A stretch of 64,000 nucleotides of DNA. It comes from Macropodus opercularis (taxonomy: Eukaryota > Chordata > Actinopteri > Anabantiformes > Osphronemidae). How positions within the stretch are numbered: the first letter of the stretch is position 1; each line of letters starts with the position of its first letter. The translations under genes were made by a program, and so were the position numbers. The stretch is from NCBI GenBank assembly GCA_030770545.1, contig CM061092.1:17299501-17363500 (forward strand), given 5' to 3'. The notes beneath the pieces were generated by a model. The model saw only the letters and a program-made list of their open reading frames with translations, made no database searches and was not told the DNA's origin. This document shows, in pieces, positions 38,001 through 50,270 of this stretch.

Positions 38001-41000
38001 CACAAAAACTTCATTGTCATTGCTTGCATTAAGGTGCAGCAGCTTAAAGTAATACTGAGGCTGAAAACAGTGCGAAAACGCTTAGAATGGCCTGTTCTGT
38101 GCATTTCAGACCAAAAGAACACTACTTTGGTCAAAGTAAAGTAAATTCATTTTAAAGGTGTTTGCTTTCTTCGGGGATGTTTTTGGAACATATCTAGCAC
38201 AAAAACTTCATTGTCATTGCTTTTATTAAGATGCATCAGCTTAAAGAAATACTGAGGCTGAAAACAGTGCGAAAACGCTTAGAATGGCCTGTTCTGTGCA
38301 TTTCAGACCAAAAGAACACTACTTTGTTCAAAGTAAAGTAAATTCATTTTAAAGGTGTTTGCCTTCTTCAGGGATGTATTTGGATCATATCTAGCACAAA
38401 AACTTCATTGTCATTGCTTGCATTAAGGTGCAGCAGCTTAAAGAAATACTGAGGCTGAAAACAGTGCGAAAACGCTTAGAATGGCCTGTTCTGTGCATGT
38501 CAGACCAAAAGAACACTACTTTGTTCAAAGTAAAGTAAATTCATTTTAAAGGTGTTTGCCTTCTTCAGGGATGTATTTGGATCATATCTAGCACAAAAAC
38601 TTCTTTGTCATTGCTTTCATTAAGAGGCATCAGCTTAAAGAAATACTGAGGCTGAAAACAGTGCGAAAACGCTTAGAATGGCCTGTTCTGTGCATTTCAG
38701 ACCAAAAGAACACTACTTTGGTCAAAGTGATTTCAAAGCATTTTAAAGGTGTTTGCCATCTTCAAGGATGTATTTGGAACAAATCAAGCACAATAACTTC
38801 ATTGCCATTACTTGCATTAAGATGCAGCAGCTTAAAGAAATACTGAGGCTGGAAACAGTGCGAAAACGCTTAGAATGGCCTGTTCTGTGCATTTCAGACC
38901 AAAAGAACACTACTTTGGTCAAAGTAAAGTAAATTCATTTTAAAGGTGTTTGCCTTCTTCAGGGATGTATTTGGATCATATCTAGCACAAAAACTTCTTT
39001 GTCATTGCTTTCATTAAGATGCATCAGCTTAAAGAAATACTGAGGCTGGAAACAGTGCGAAAACGCTTAGAATGGCCTGTTCTGTGCATTTCAGACCAAA
39101 AGAACACTACTTTGGTCAAAGTGATTTCAAAGCATTTTAAAGGTGTTTGCCATCTTCAAGGATGTATTTGGAACAAATCAAGCACAAAAACTTCATTGTC
39201 ATTGCTTGCATTAAGGTGCAGCAGCTTAAAGTAATACTGAGGCTGAAAACAGTGCGAAAACGCTTAGAATGGCCTGTTCTGTGCATTTCAGACCAAAAGA
39301 ACACTACTTTGGTCAAAGTAAAGTAAATTCATTTTAAAGGTGTTTGCTTTCTTCGGGGATGTTTTTGGAACATATCTAGCACAAAAACTTCATTGTCATT
39401 GCTTTTATTAAGATGCATCAGCTTAAAGAAATACTGAGGCTGAAAACAGTGCGAAAACGCTTAGAATGGCCTGTTCTGTGCATTTCAGACCAAAAGAACA
39501 CTACTTTGTTCAAAGTAAAGTAAATTCATTTTAAAGGTGTTTGCCTTCTTCAGGGATGTATTTGGATCATATCTAGCACAAAAACTTCATTGTCATTGCT
39601 TTCATTAAAATGCATCAGCTTAAAGAAATACTGAGGCTGAAAACAGTGCGAAAACGCTTAGAATGGCCTGTTCTGTGCATTTCAGACCAAAAGAACACTA
39701 CTTTGGTCAAAGTAAAGTAAATTCATTTTAAAGGTGTTTGCTTTCTTCAGGGATGTTTTTGGAACACATCTAGCACAAAAACTTCATTGCCATTGCTTGC
39801 ATTAAGATGCAGCAGCTTAAAGAAATGCTGTGGTTGGAAACAGTGCGAAAACGCTTAGAATGGCCTGTTCTGTGCATTTCAGACCAAATGAACACTACTT
39901 TGGTCAAAGTGATTTCAAAGCATGTTAAAGGTGTTTGCCTTCTTCAAGGATGCATTTGGAATATATCTAGCACAAAAACTTCATTGTCATTGCTTTCATT
40001 AAAATGCATCAGCTTAAAGAAATACTGAGGCTGAAAACAGTGCGAAAACGCTTAGAATGGCCTGTTCTGTGCATTTCAGACCAAAAGAACACTACTTTGG
40101 TCAAAGTGATTTCAAAGCATTTTAAAGGTGTTTGCCATCTTCAAGGATGTATTTGGAACAAATCAAGCACAATAACTTCATTGCCATTACTTGCATTAAG
40201 ATGCAGCAGCTTAAAGAAATACTGAGGCTGAAAACAGTGCGAAAACGCTTAGAATGGCCTGTTCTGTGCATGTCAGACCAAAAGAACACTACTTTTGTCA
40301 AAGTGATTTCAAAGCATTTTAAAGGTGTTTGCCTTCTTCAGGAATGTATTTGGAACATATCTAGCACAAAAACTTCATTGTCATTGCTTTTATTAAGATG
40401 CATCAGCTTAAAGAAATACTGAGGCTGAAAACAGTGCGAAAACGCTTAGAATGGCCTGTTCTGTGCATTTCAGACCAAAAGAACACTACTTTGTCCATAG
40501 TAAAGTAAATTCTTTTTAAAGGTATTTGCCTTCTTCAGGGATGTATTTGGATCATATCTAGCACAAAAACTTCTTTGTCATTGCTTTCATTAAGAGGCAT
40601 CAGCTTAAAGAAATACTGAGGCTGAAAACAGTGCGAAAACGCTTAGAATGGCCTGTTCTGTGCATTTCAGACCAAAAGAACACTACTTTGTTCAAAGTAA
40701 AGTAAATTCATTTTAAAGGTGTTTGCCTTCTTCAGGGATGTATTTGGATCATATCTAGCACAAAAACTTCATTGTCATTGCTTTCATTAAAATGCATCAG
40801 CTTAAAGAAATACTGAGGCTGAAAACAGTGCGAAAACGCTTAGAATGGCCTGTTCTGTGCATTTCAGACCAAAAGAACACTACTTTGGTCAAAGTGATTT
40901 CAAAGCATTTTAAAGGTGTTTGCCATCTTCAAGGATGTATTTGGAACAAATCAAGCACAATAACTTCATTGCCATTACTTGCATTAAGATGCAGCAGCTT

Positions 41001-44000
41001 AAAGAAATACTGAGGCTGGAAACAGTGCGAAAACGCTTAGAATGGCCTGTTCTGTGCATTTCAGACCAAAAGAACACTACTTTGTTCAAAGTAAAGTAAA
41101 TTCATTTTAAAGGTGTTTGCCTTCTTCAGGGATGTATTTGGATCATATCTAGCACAAAAACTTCATTGTCATTGCTTGCATTAAGGTGCAGCAGCTTAAA
41201 GAAATACTGAGGCTGAAAACAGTGCGAAAACGCTTAGAATGGCCTGTTCTGTGCATGTCAGACCAAAAGAACACTACTTTGTTCAAAGTAAAGTAAATTC
41301 ATTTTAAAGGTGTTTGCCTTCTTCAGGGATGTATTTGGATCATATCTAGCACAAAAACTTCTTTGTCATTGCTTTCATTAAGAGGCATCAGCTTAAAGAA
41401 ATACTGAGGCTGAAAACAGTGCGAAAACGCTTAGAATGGCCTGTTCTGTGCATTTCAGACCAAAAGAACACTACTTTGGTCAAAGTGATTTCAAAGCATT
41501 TTAAAGGTGTTTGCCATCTTCAAGGATGTATTTGGAACAAATCAAGCACAATAACTTCATTGCCATTACTTGCATTAAGATGCAGCAGCTTAAAGAAATA
41601 CTGAGGCTGGAAACAGTGCGAAAACGCTTAGAATGGCCTGTTCTGTGCATTTCAGACCAAAAGAACACTACTTTGGTCAAAGTAAAGTAAATTCATTTTA
41701 AAGGTGTTTGCCTTCTTCAGGGATGTATTTGGATCATATCTAGCACAAAAACTTCTTTGTCATTGCTTTCATTAAGATGCATCAGCTTAAAGAAATACTG
41801 AGGCTGGAAACAGTGCGAAAACGCTTAGAATGGCCTGTTCTGTGCATTTCAGACCAAAAGAACACTACTTTGGTCAAAGTGATTTCAAAGCATTTTAAAG
41901 GTGTTTGCCATCTTCAAGGATGTATTTGGAACAAATCAAGCACAAAAACTTCATTGTCATTGCTTGCATTAAGGTGCAGCAGCTTAAAGTAATACTGAGG
42001 CTGAAAACAGTGCGAAAACGCTTAGAATGGCCTGTTCTGTGCATTTCAGACCAAAAGAACACTACTTTGGTCAAAGTAAAGTAAATTCATTTTAAAGGTG
42101 TTTGCTTTCTTCGGGGATGTTTTTGGAACATATCTAGCACAAAAACTTCATTGTCATTGCTTTTATTAAGATGCATCAGCTTAAAGAAATACTGAGGCTG
42201 AAAACAGTGCGAAAACGCTTAGAATGGCCTGTTCTGTGCATTTCAGACCAAAAGAACACTACTTTGTTCAAAGTAAAGTAAATTCATTTTAAAGGTGTTT
42301 GCCTTCTTCAGGGATGTATTTGGATCATATCTAGCACAAAAACTTCATTGTCATTGCTTTCATTAAAATGCATCAGCTTAAAGAAATACTGAGGCTGAAA
42401 ACAGTGCGAAAACGCTTAGAATGGCCTGTTCTGTGCATTTCAGACCAAAAGAACACTACTTTGGTCAAAGTAAAGTAAATTCATTTTAAAGGTGTTTGCT
42501 TTCTTCAGGGATGTTTTTGGAACACATCTAGCACAAAAACTTCATTGCCATTGCTTGCATTAAGATGCAGCAGCTTAAAGAAATGCTGTGGTTGGAAACA
42601 GTGCGAAAACGCTTAGAATGGCCTGTTCTGTGCATTTCAGACCAAAAGAACACTACTTTGGTCAAAGTGATTTCAAAGCATTTTAAAGGTGTTTGCCATC
42701 TTCAAGGATGTATTTGGAACAAATCAAGCACAATAACTTCATTGCCATTACTTGCATTAAGATGCAGCAGCTTAAAGAAATACTGAGGCTGGAAACAGTG
42801 CGAAAACGCTTAGAATGGCCTGTTCTGTGCATTTCAGACCAAAAGAACACTACTTTGTTCAAAGTAAAGTAAATTCATTTTAAAGGTGTTTGCCTTCTTC
42901 AGGGATGTATTTGGATCATATCTAGCACAAAAACTTCTTTGTCATTGCTTTCATTAAGATGCATCAGCTTAAAGAAATACTGAGGCTGGAAACAGTGCGA
43001 AAACGCTTAGAATGGCCTGTTCTGTGCATTTCAGACCAAAAGAACACTACTTTGGTCAAAGTGATTTCAAAGCATTTTAAAGGTGTTTGCCATCTTCAAG
43101 GATGTATTTGGAACAAATCAAGCACAAAAACTTCATTGTCATTGCTTGCATTAAGGTGCAGCAGCTTAAAGAAATACTGAGGCTGAAAACAGTGCGAAAA
43201 CGCTTAGAATGGCCTGTTCTGTGCATGTCAGACCAAAAGAACACTACTTTTGTCAAAGTGATTTCAAAGCATTTTAAAGGTGTTTGCCTTCTTCAGGAAT
43301 GTATTTGGAACATATCTAGCACAAAAACTTCATTGTCATTGCTTTTATTAAGATGCATCAGCTTAAAGAAATACTGAGGCTGAAAACAGTGCGAAAACGC
43401 TTAGAATGGCCTGTTCTGTGCATTTCAGACCAAAAGAACACTACTTTGTCCATAGTAAAGTAAATTCTTTTTAAAGGTATTTGCCTTCTTCAGGGATGTA
43501 TTTGGATCATATCTAGCACAAAAACTTCTTTGTCATTGCTTTCATTAAGAGGCATCAGCTTAAAGAAATACTGAGGCTGAAAACAGTGCGAAAACGCTTA
43601 GAATGGCCTGTTCTGTGCATTTCAGACCAAAAGAACACTACTTTGTTCAAAGTAAAGTAAATTCATTTTAAAGGTGTTTGCCTTCTTCAGGGATGTATTT
43701 GGATCATATCTAGCACAAAAACTTCATTGTCATTGCTTTCATTAAAATGCATCAGCTTAAAGAAATACTGAGGCTGGAAACAGTGCGAAAACGCTTAGAA
43801 TGGCCTGTTCTGTGCATTTCAGACCAAAAGAACACTACTTTGGTCAAAGTGATTTCAAAGCATTTTAAAGGTGTTTGCCATCTTCAAGGATGTATTTGGA
43901 ACAAATCAAGCACAATAACTTCATTGCCATTACTTGCATTAAGATGCAGCAGCTTAAAGAAATACTGAGGCTGGAAACAGTGCGAAAACGCTTAGAATGG

Positions 44001-45350
44001 CCTGTTCTGTGCATTTCAGACCAAAAGAACACTACTTTGTTCAAAGTAAAGTAAATTCATTTTAAAGGTGTTTGCCTTCTTCAGGGATGTATTTGGATCA
44101 TATCTAGCACAAAAACTTCTTTGTCATTGCTTTCATTAAGATGCATCAGCTTAAAGAAATACTGAGGCTGGAAACAGTGCGAAAACGCTTAGAATGGCCT
44201 GTTCTGTGCATTTCAGACCAAAAGAACACTACTTTGGTCAAAGTGATTTCAAAGCATTTTAAAGGTGTTTGCCATCTTCAAGGATGTATTTGGAACAAAT
44301 CAAGCACAAAAATTTCATTGTCATTGCTTGCATTAAGGTGCAGCAGCTTAAAGAAATACTGAGGCTGAAAACAGTGCGAAAACGCTTAGAATGGCCTGTT
44401 CTGTGCATGTCAGACCAAAAGAACACTACTTTTGTCAAAGTGATTTCAAAGCATTTTAAAGGTGTTTGCCTTCTTCAGGAATGTATTTGGAACATATCTA
44501 GCACAAAAACTTCATTGTCATTGCTTTTATTAAGATGCATCAGCTTAAAGAAATACTGAGGCTGAAAACAGTGCGAAAACGCTTAGAATGGCCTGTTCTG
44601 TGCATTTCAGACCAAAAGAACACTACTTTGTCCATAGTAAAGTAAATTCTTTTTAAAGGTATTTGCCTTCTTCAGGGATATATTTGGATCATATCTAGCA
44701 CAAAAACTTCATTGTCATTGCTTTCATTAAAATGCATCAGCTTAAAGAAATACTGAGGCTGAAAACAGTGCGAAAACGCTTAGAATGGCCTGTTCTGTGC
44801 ATTTCAGACCAAAAGAACACTACTTTGGTCAAAGTGATTTCAAAGCATTTTAAAGGTGTTTGCCATCTTCAAGGATGTATTTGGAACAAATCAAGCACAA
44901 TAACTTCATTGCCATTACTTGCATTAAGATGCAGCAGCTTAAAGAAATACTGAGGCTGGAAACAGTGCGAAAACGCTTAGAATGGCCTGTTCTGTGCATT
45001 TCAGACCAAAAGAACACTACTTTGGTCAAAGTGATTTCAAAGCATTTTAAAGGTGTTTGCCATCTTCAAGGATGTATTTGGAACAAATCAAGCACAAAAA
45101 CTTCATTGTCATTGCTTGCATTAAGGTGCAGCAGCTTAAAGAAATACTGAGGCTGAAAACAGTGCGAAAACGCTTAGAATGGCCTGTTCTGTGCATGTCA
45201 GACCAAAAGAACACTACTTTTGTCAAAGTGATTTCAAAGCATTTTAAAGGTGTTTGCCTTCTTCAGGAATGTATTTGGAACATATCTAGCACAAAAACTT
45301 CATTGTCATTGCTTTTATTAAGATGCATCAGCTTAAAGAAATACTGAGGC
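31139..45350 (+). repeat. Multi-kilobase higher-order repeat region of right arm
   Basis: Marker units recur at exact multiples of 197 bp. The variant GTCCATAGTAAAG with TTTTTAAAGGTATTTGCC occurs at 32221, 37146, 40495, 43450 and 44632 (spacings of 25, 17, 15 and 6 units), and again outside the block at 51132. The variant AAATGCTGTGGTTGG occurs at 31139, 34291, 34882, 36064, 39807 and 42565. The segment from 31139 matches that from 36064 (offset 4925) for at least 1.6 kb. The segments from about 33145, 38661 and 41419 share the same unit order (offsets 5516 and 2758). This indicates repeated duplication of blocks of about 14-28 units. Confidence 0.85.
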
Positions 45351-46059
45351 TGGAAACAGTGCGAAAACGCTTAGAATGGCCTGTTCTGTGCATTTCAGAC
45401 CAAAAGAACACTACTTTGGTCAAAGTGATTTCAAAGCATTTTAAAGGTGTTTGCTTTCTTCAGGGATGTTTTTGGAACACATCTAGCACAAAAACTTCAT
45501 TGCCATTGCTTTCATTAAGATCCATCAGCTTAAAGAAATACTGAGGCTGAAAACAGTGCGAAAACGCTTAGAATGGCCTGTTCTGTGCATTTCAGACCAA
45601 ATGAACACTACTTTGGTCAAAGTGATTTCAAAGCATGTTAAAGGTGTTTGCCTTCTTCAAGGATGCATTTGGAATATATCTAGCACAAAAACTTCATTGT
45701 CATTGCTTGCATTAAGATGCAGCAGCTTAAAGAAATACTGAGGCTGAAAACAGTGCGAAAACACTTAGAATGGCCTGTTCTGTGCATTTCAGACCAAAGG
45801 AACACTACTTTTGTCAAAGTGATTTCAAAGCATTTTAAAGGTGTTTGCCTTCTTCAGGGATGCATTTGGAATATATCTAGCACAAAAACTTCATTGTCAT
45901 TGCTTGCATTAAGATGCAGCAGCTTAAAGAAATACTGAGGCTGAAAACAGTGCGAAAACACTTAGAATGGCCTGTTCTGTGCATTTCAGACCAAAAGAAC
46001 ACTACTTTGTCCAAAGTAAAGTAAATTCATTTTAAAGGTGTTTGCCTTCTTCAGGGATA

Positions 46060-49000
46060 TATTTGGAACAAATCAAGCACAATTACTTCATTGCCATTAC
46101 TTGCATTAAGATGCAGCAGCTTAAAGAAATACTGAGGCTGGAAACAGTGCGAAAACGCTTAGAATGGCCTGTTCTGTGCATTTCAGACCAAAAGAACACT
46201 ACTTTGTTCAAAGTGAAGTAAATTCAATTTAAAGGTGTTTGCCTTCTTCAGGGATGTACTTGGAACATATCTAGCACAAAAACTTCATTGCCATTGATTA
46301 CATTAAGATGCAGCAGCTTAAAGAAATACTGAGGCTGAAAACAGTGCGAAAACGCTTAGAATGGCCTGTTCTGTGCATTTCAGACCAAAAAAACACTACT
46401 TTGTTCAAAGTAAAGTAAATTCATTTTAAAGGTGTTTGCCTTCTTCAGGGATGTATTTGGATCATATCTAGCACAAAAACTTCTTTGTCATTGCTTTCAT
46501 TAAGATGCATCAGCTTAAAGAAATACTGAGGCTGAAAACAGTGCGAAAACGCTTAGAATGGCCTGTTCTGTGCATTTCAGACCAAAAGAACACTACTTTG
46601 TTCAAAGTGATTTCAAAGCATTTTAAAGGTGTTTGCCTTCTTCAGGGATGTATTTGGAACATATCTAGCACAAAAACTTCATTGTCATTGCTTTTATTAA
46701 GATGCATCAGCTTAAAAAAATACTGAGGCTAAAAACAGTGCGAAAACGCTTAGAATGGCCTGTTCTGTGCATTTCAGACCAAAAGAACACTAATTTGGTC
46801 AAAGTAATTGCAAAGCTTTTTAAAGGTGTTTGCCTTCTTCAAGGATGCATTTGGAATATATCTCGCACAAAAACTTCATTGTCATTGCATGCATTAAGAT
46901 GCAGCAGCTTAAAGAAATACTGAGGCTGGAAACAGTGCAAAAACGCTTAGAATGGCCTGTTCTGTGCATTTCAGACCAAAAGAACACTACTTTTGTCAAA
47001 GTGATTTCAAAGCATTTTAAAGGTGTTTGCCTTCTTCAGGGATGTATTTGGATCATATCTAGAACAAAAACTTCAAAATCATTGCTTGCATGAAGATGCA
47101 GCAGCTTAAAGAAATACTGAGGCTGAAAACAGTGCGAAAACACTTAGAATGGCCTGTTCTGTGCATTTCAGACCAAAAGAACAGTACTTTGTTCAAAGTA
47201 AAGTAAATTCATTTTAAAGGTGTTTGCCTTCTTCAGGGATATATTTGGAACAAATCAAGCACAATTACTTCATTGCCATTACTTGCATTAAGATGCAGCA
47301 GCTTAAAGAAATACTGAGGCTGGAAACAGTGCGAAAACGCTTAGAATGGCCTGTTCTGTGCATTTCAGACCAAAAGAACACTACTTTGTTCAAAGTGAAG
47401 TAAATTCAATTTAAAGGTGTTTGCCTTCTTCAGGGATGTACTTGGAACATATCTAGCACAAAAACTTCATTGCCATTGATTACATTAAGATGCAGCAGCT
47501 TAAAGAAATACTGAGGCTGAAAACAGTGCGAAAACGCTTAGAATGGCCTGTTCTGTGCATTTCAGACCAAAAAAACACTACTTTGTTCAAAGTAAAGTAA
47601 ATTCATTTTAAAGGTGTTTGCCTTCTTCAGGGATGTATTTGGATCATATCTAGCACAAAAACTTCTTTGTCATTGCTTTCATTAAGATGCATCAGCTTAA
47701 AGAAATACTGAGGCTGAAAACAGTGCGAAAACGCTTAGAATGGCCTTTTCTGTGCATTTCAGACCAAAAGAACACTACTTTGTTCAAAGTGATTTCAAAG
47801 CATTTTAAAGGTGTTTGCCTTCTTCAGGGATGTATTTGGAACATATCTAGCACAAAAACTTCATTGTCATTGCTTTTATTAAGATGCATCAGCTTAAAAA
47901 AATACTGAGGCTAAAAACAGTGCGAAAACGCTTAGAATGGCCTGTTCTGTGCATTTCAGACCAAAAGAACACTACTTTTGTCAAAGTGATTTCAAAGCAT
48001 TTTAAAGGTGTTTGCCTTCTTCAGGGATGTATTTGGATCATATCTAGAACAAAAACTTCAAAATCATTGCTTGCATGAAGATGCAGCAGCTTAAAGAAAT
48101 ACTGAGGCTGAAAACAGTGCGAAAACACTTAGAATGGCCTGTTCTGTGCATTTCAGACCAAAAGAACAGTACTTTGTTCAAAGTAAAGTAAATTCATTTT
48201 AAAGGTGTTTGCCTTCTTCAGGGATGTATTTGGAACACATCTAGCACAAAAACTTCTTTGTCATTGCTTTCATTAAGATCCATCAGCTTAAAGAAATACT
48301 GAGGCTGAAAACAGTGCGAAAACGCTTAGAATGGCCTGTTCTGTGCATTTCAGACCAAATGAACACTACTTTGTTCAAAGTAAAGTAAATTCATTTTAAA
48401 GGTGTTTGCCTTCTTCAGGGATGTATTTGGAACACATCTAGCACAAAAACTTTTTTGTCATTGCTTTCATTAAGATGCATCAGCTTAAAGAAATACTGAG
48501 GCTGAAAACAGTGCGAAAACGCTTAGAATGGCCTGTTCTGTGCATTTCAGACCAAATGAACACTACTTTGGTCAAAGTGATTTCAAAGCATGTTAAAGGT
48601 GTTTGCCTTCTTCAAGGATGCATTTGGAACACATCTAGCACAAAAACTTCATTGTCATTGCTTGGATTAAGATGCAGCAGCTTAAAGAAATACTGAGGCT
48701 GAAAACAGTGCGAAAACGCTTAGAATGGCCTGTTCTGTGCATTTCAGACCAAAAGAACACTACTTTTGTCAAAGTGATTTCAAAGCATTTTAAAGGTGTT
48801 TGCCTTCTTCAGGGATGTATTTGGATCATATCTAGCACAAAAACTTCTTTGTCATTGCTTTCATTAAGATGCATCAGCTTAAAGAAATACTGAGGCTGAA
48901 AACAGTGCGAAAACGCTTAGAATGGCCTTTTCTGTGCATTTCAGACCAAAAGAACACTACTTTGTTCAAAGTGATTTCAAAGCATTTTAAAGGTGTTTGC

Positions 49001-50270
49001 CTTCTTCAGGGATGTATTTGGAACATATCTAGCACAAAAACTTCATTGTCATTGCTTTTATTAAGATGCATCAGCTTAAAAAAATACTGAGGCTAAAAAC
49101 AGTGCGAAAACGCTTAGAATGGCCTGTTCTGTGCATTTCAGACCAAAAGAACACTACTTTTGTCAAAGTGATTTCAAAGCATTTTAAAGGTGTTTGCCTT
49201 CTTCAGGGATGTATTTGGATCATATCTAGAACAAAAACTTCAAAATCATTGCTTGCATGAAGATGCAGCAGCTTAAAGAAATACTGAGGCTGAAAACAGT
49301 GCGAAAACACTTAGAATGGCCTGTTCTGTGCATTTCAGACCAAAAGAACAGTACTTTGTTCAAAGTAAAGTAAATTCATTTTAAAGGTGTTTGCCTTCTT
49401 CAGGGATGTATTTGGAACACATCTAGCACAAAAACTTCTTTGTCATTGCTTTCATTAAGATCCATCAGCTTAAAGAAATACTGAGGCTGAAAACAGTGCG
49501 AAAACGCTTAGAATGGCCTGTTCTGTGCATTTCAGACCAAATGAACACTACTTTGTTCAAAGTAAAGTAAATTCATTTTAAAGGTGTTTGCCTTCTTCAG
49601 GGATGTATTTGGAACACATCTAGCACAAAAACTTTTTTGTCATTGCTTTCATTAAGATGCATCAGCTTAAAGAAATACTGAGGCTGAAAACAGTGCGAAA
49701 ACGCTTAGAATGGCCTGTTCTGTGCATTTCAGACCAAATGAACACTACTTTGGTCAAAGTGATTTCAAAGCATGTTAAAGGTGTTTGCCTTCTTCAAGGA
49801 TGCATTTGGAACACATCTAGCACAAAAACTTCATTGTCATTGCTTGGATTAAGATGCAGCAGCTTAAAGAAATACTGAGGCTGAAAACAGTGCGAAAACG
49901 CTTAGAATGGCCTGTTCTGTGCATTTCAGACCAAAAGAACACTACTTTTGTCAAAGTGATTTCAAAGCATTTTAAAGGTGTTTGCCTTCTTCAGGGATGT
50001 ATTTGGATCATATCTAGAACAAAAACTTCAAAATCATTGCTTGCATGAAGATGCAGCAGCTTAAAGAAATACTGAGGCTGAAAACAGTGCGAAAACACTT
50101 AGAATGGCCTGTTCTGTGCATTTCAGACCAAAAGAACAGTACTTTGTTCAAAGTAAAGTATATTCATTTTAAAGGTGTTTGCTTTCTTCAGGGATGTTTT
50201 TGGATCATATCTAGCTCAAAAACTTCATTGCCATTGCTTGCATTAAGATGCAGCAGCTTAAAGAAGTACT
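46060..50270 (+). repeat. Six-monomer (1182 bp) higher-order repeat, about three copies
   Basis: Private variants recur at 1182 bp. GATATATTTGGAACAAATC with CAATTACTTC is at about 46060 and 47242. GTACTTGGAACAT is at about 46257 and 47439. The unit with GAATGGCCTTTTCTG is at about 47742 and 48924. GCTTGGATTAAG is at about 48661 and 49843. The block boundaries are hybrid, as expected from unequal exchange. Confidence 0.85.
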
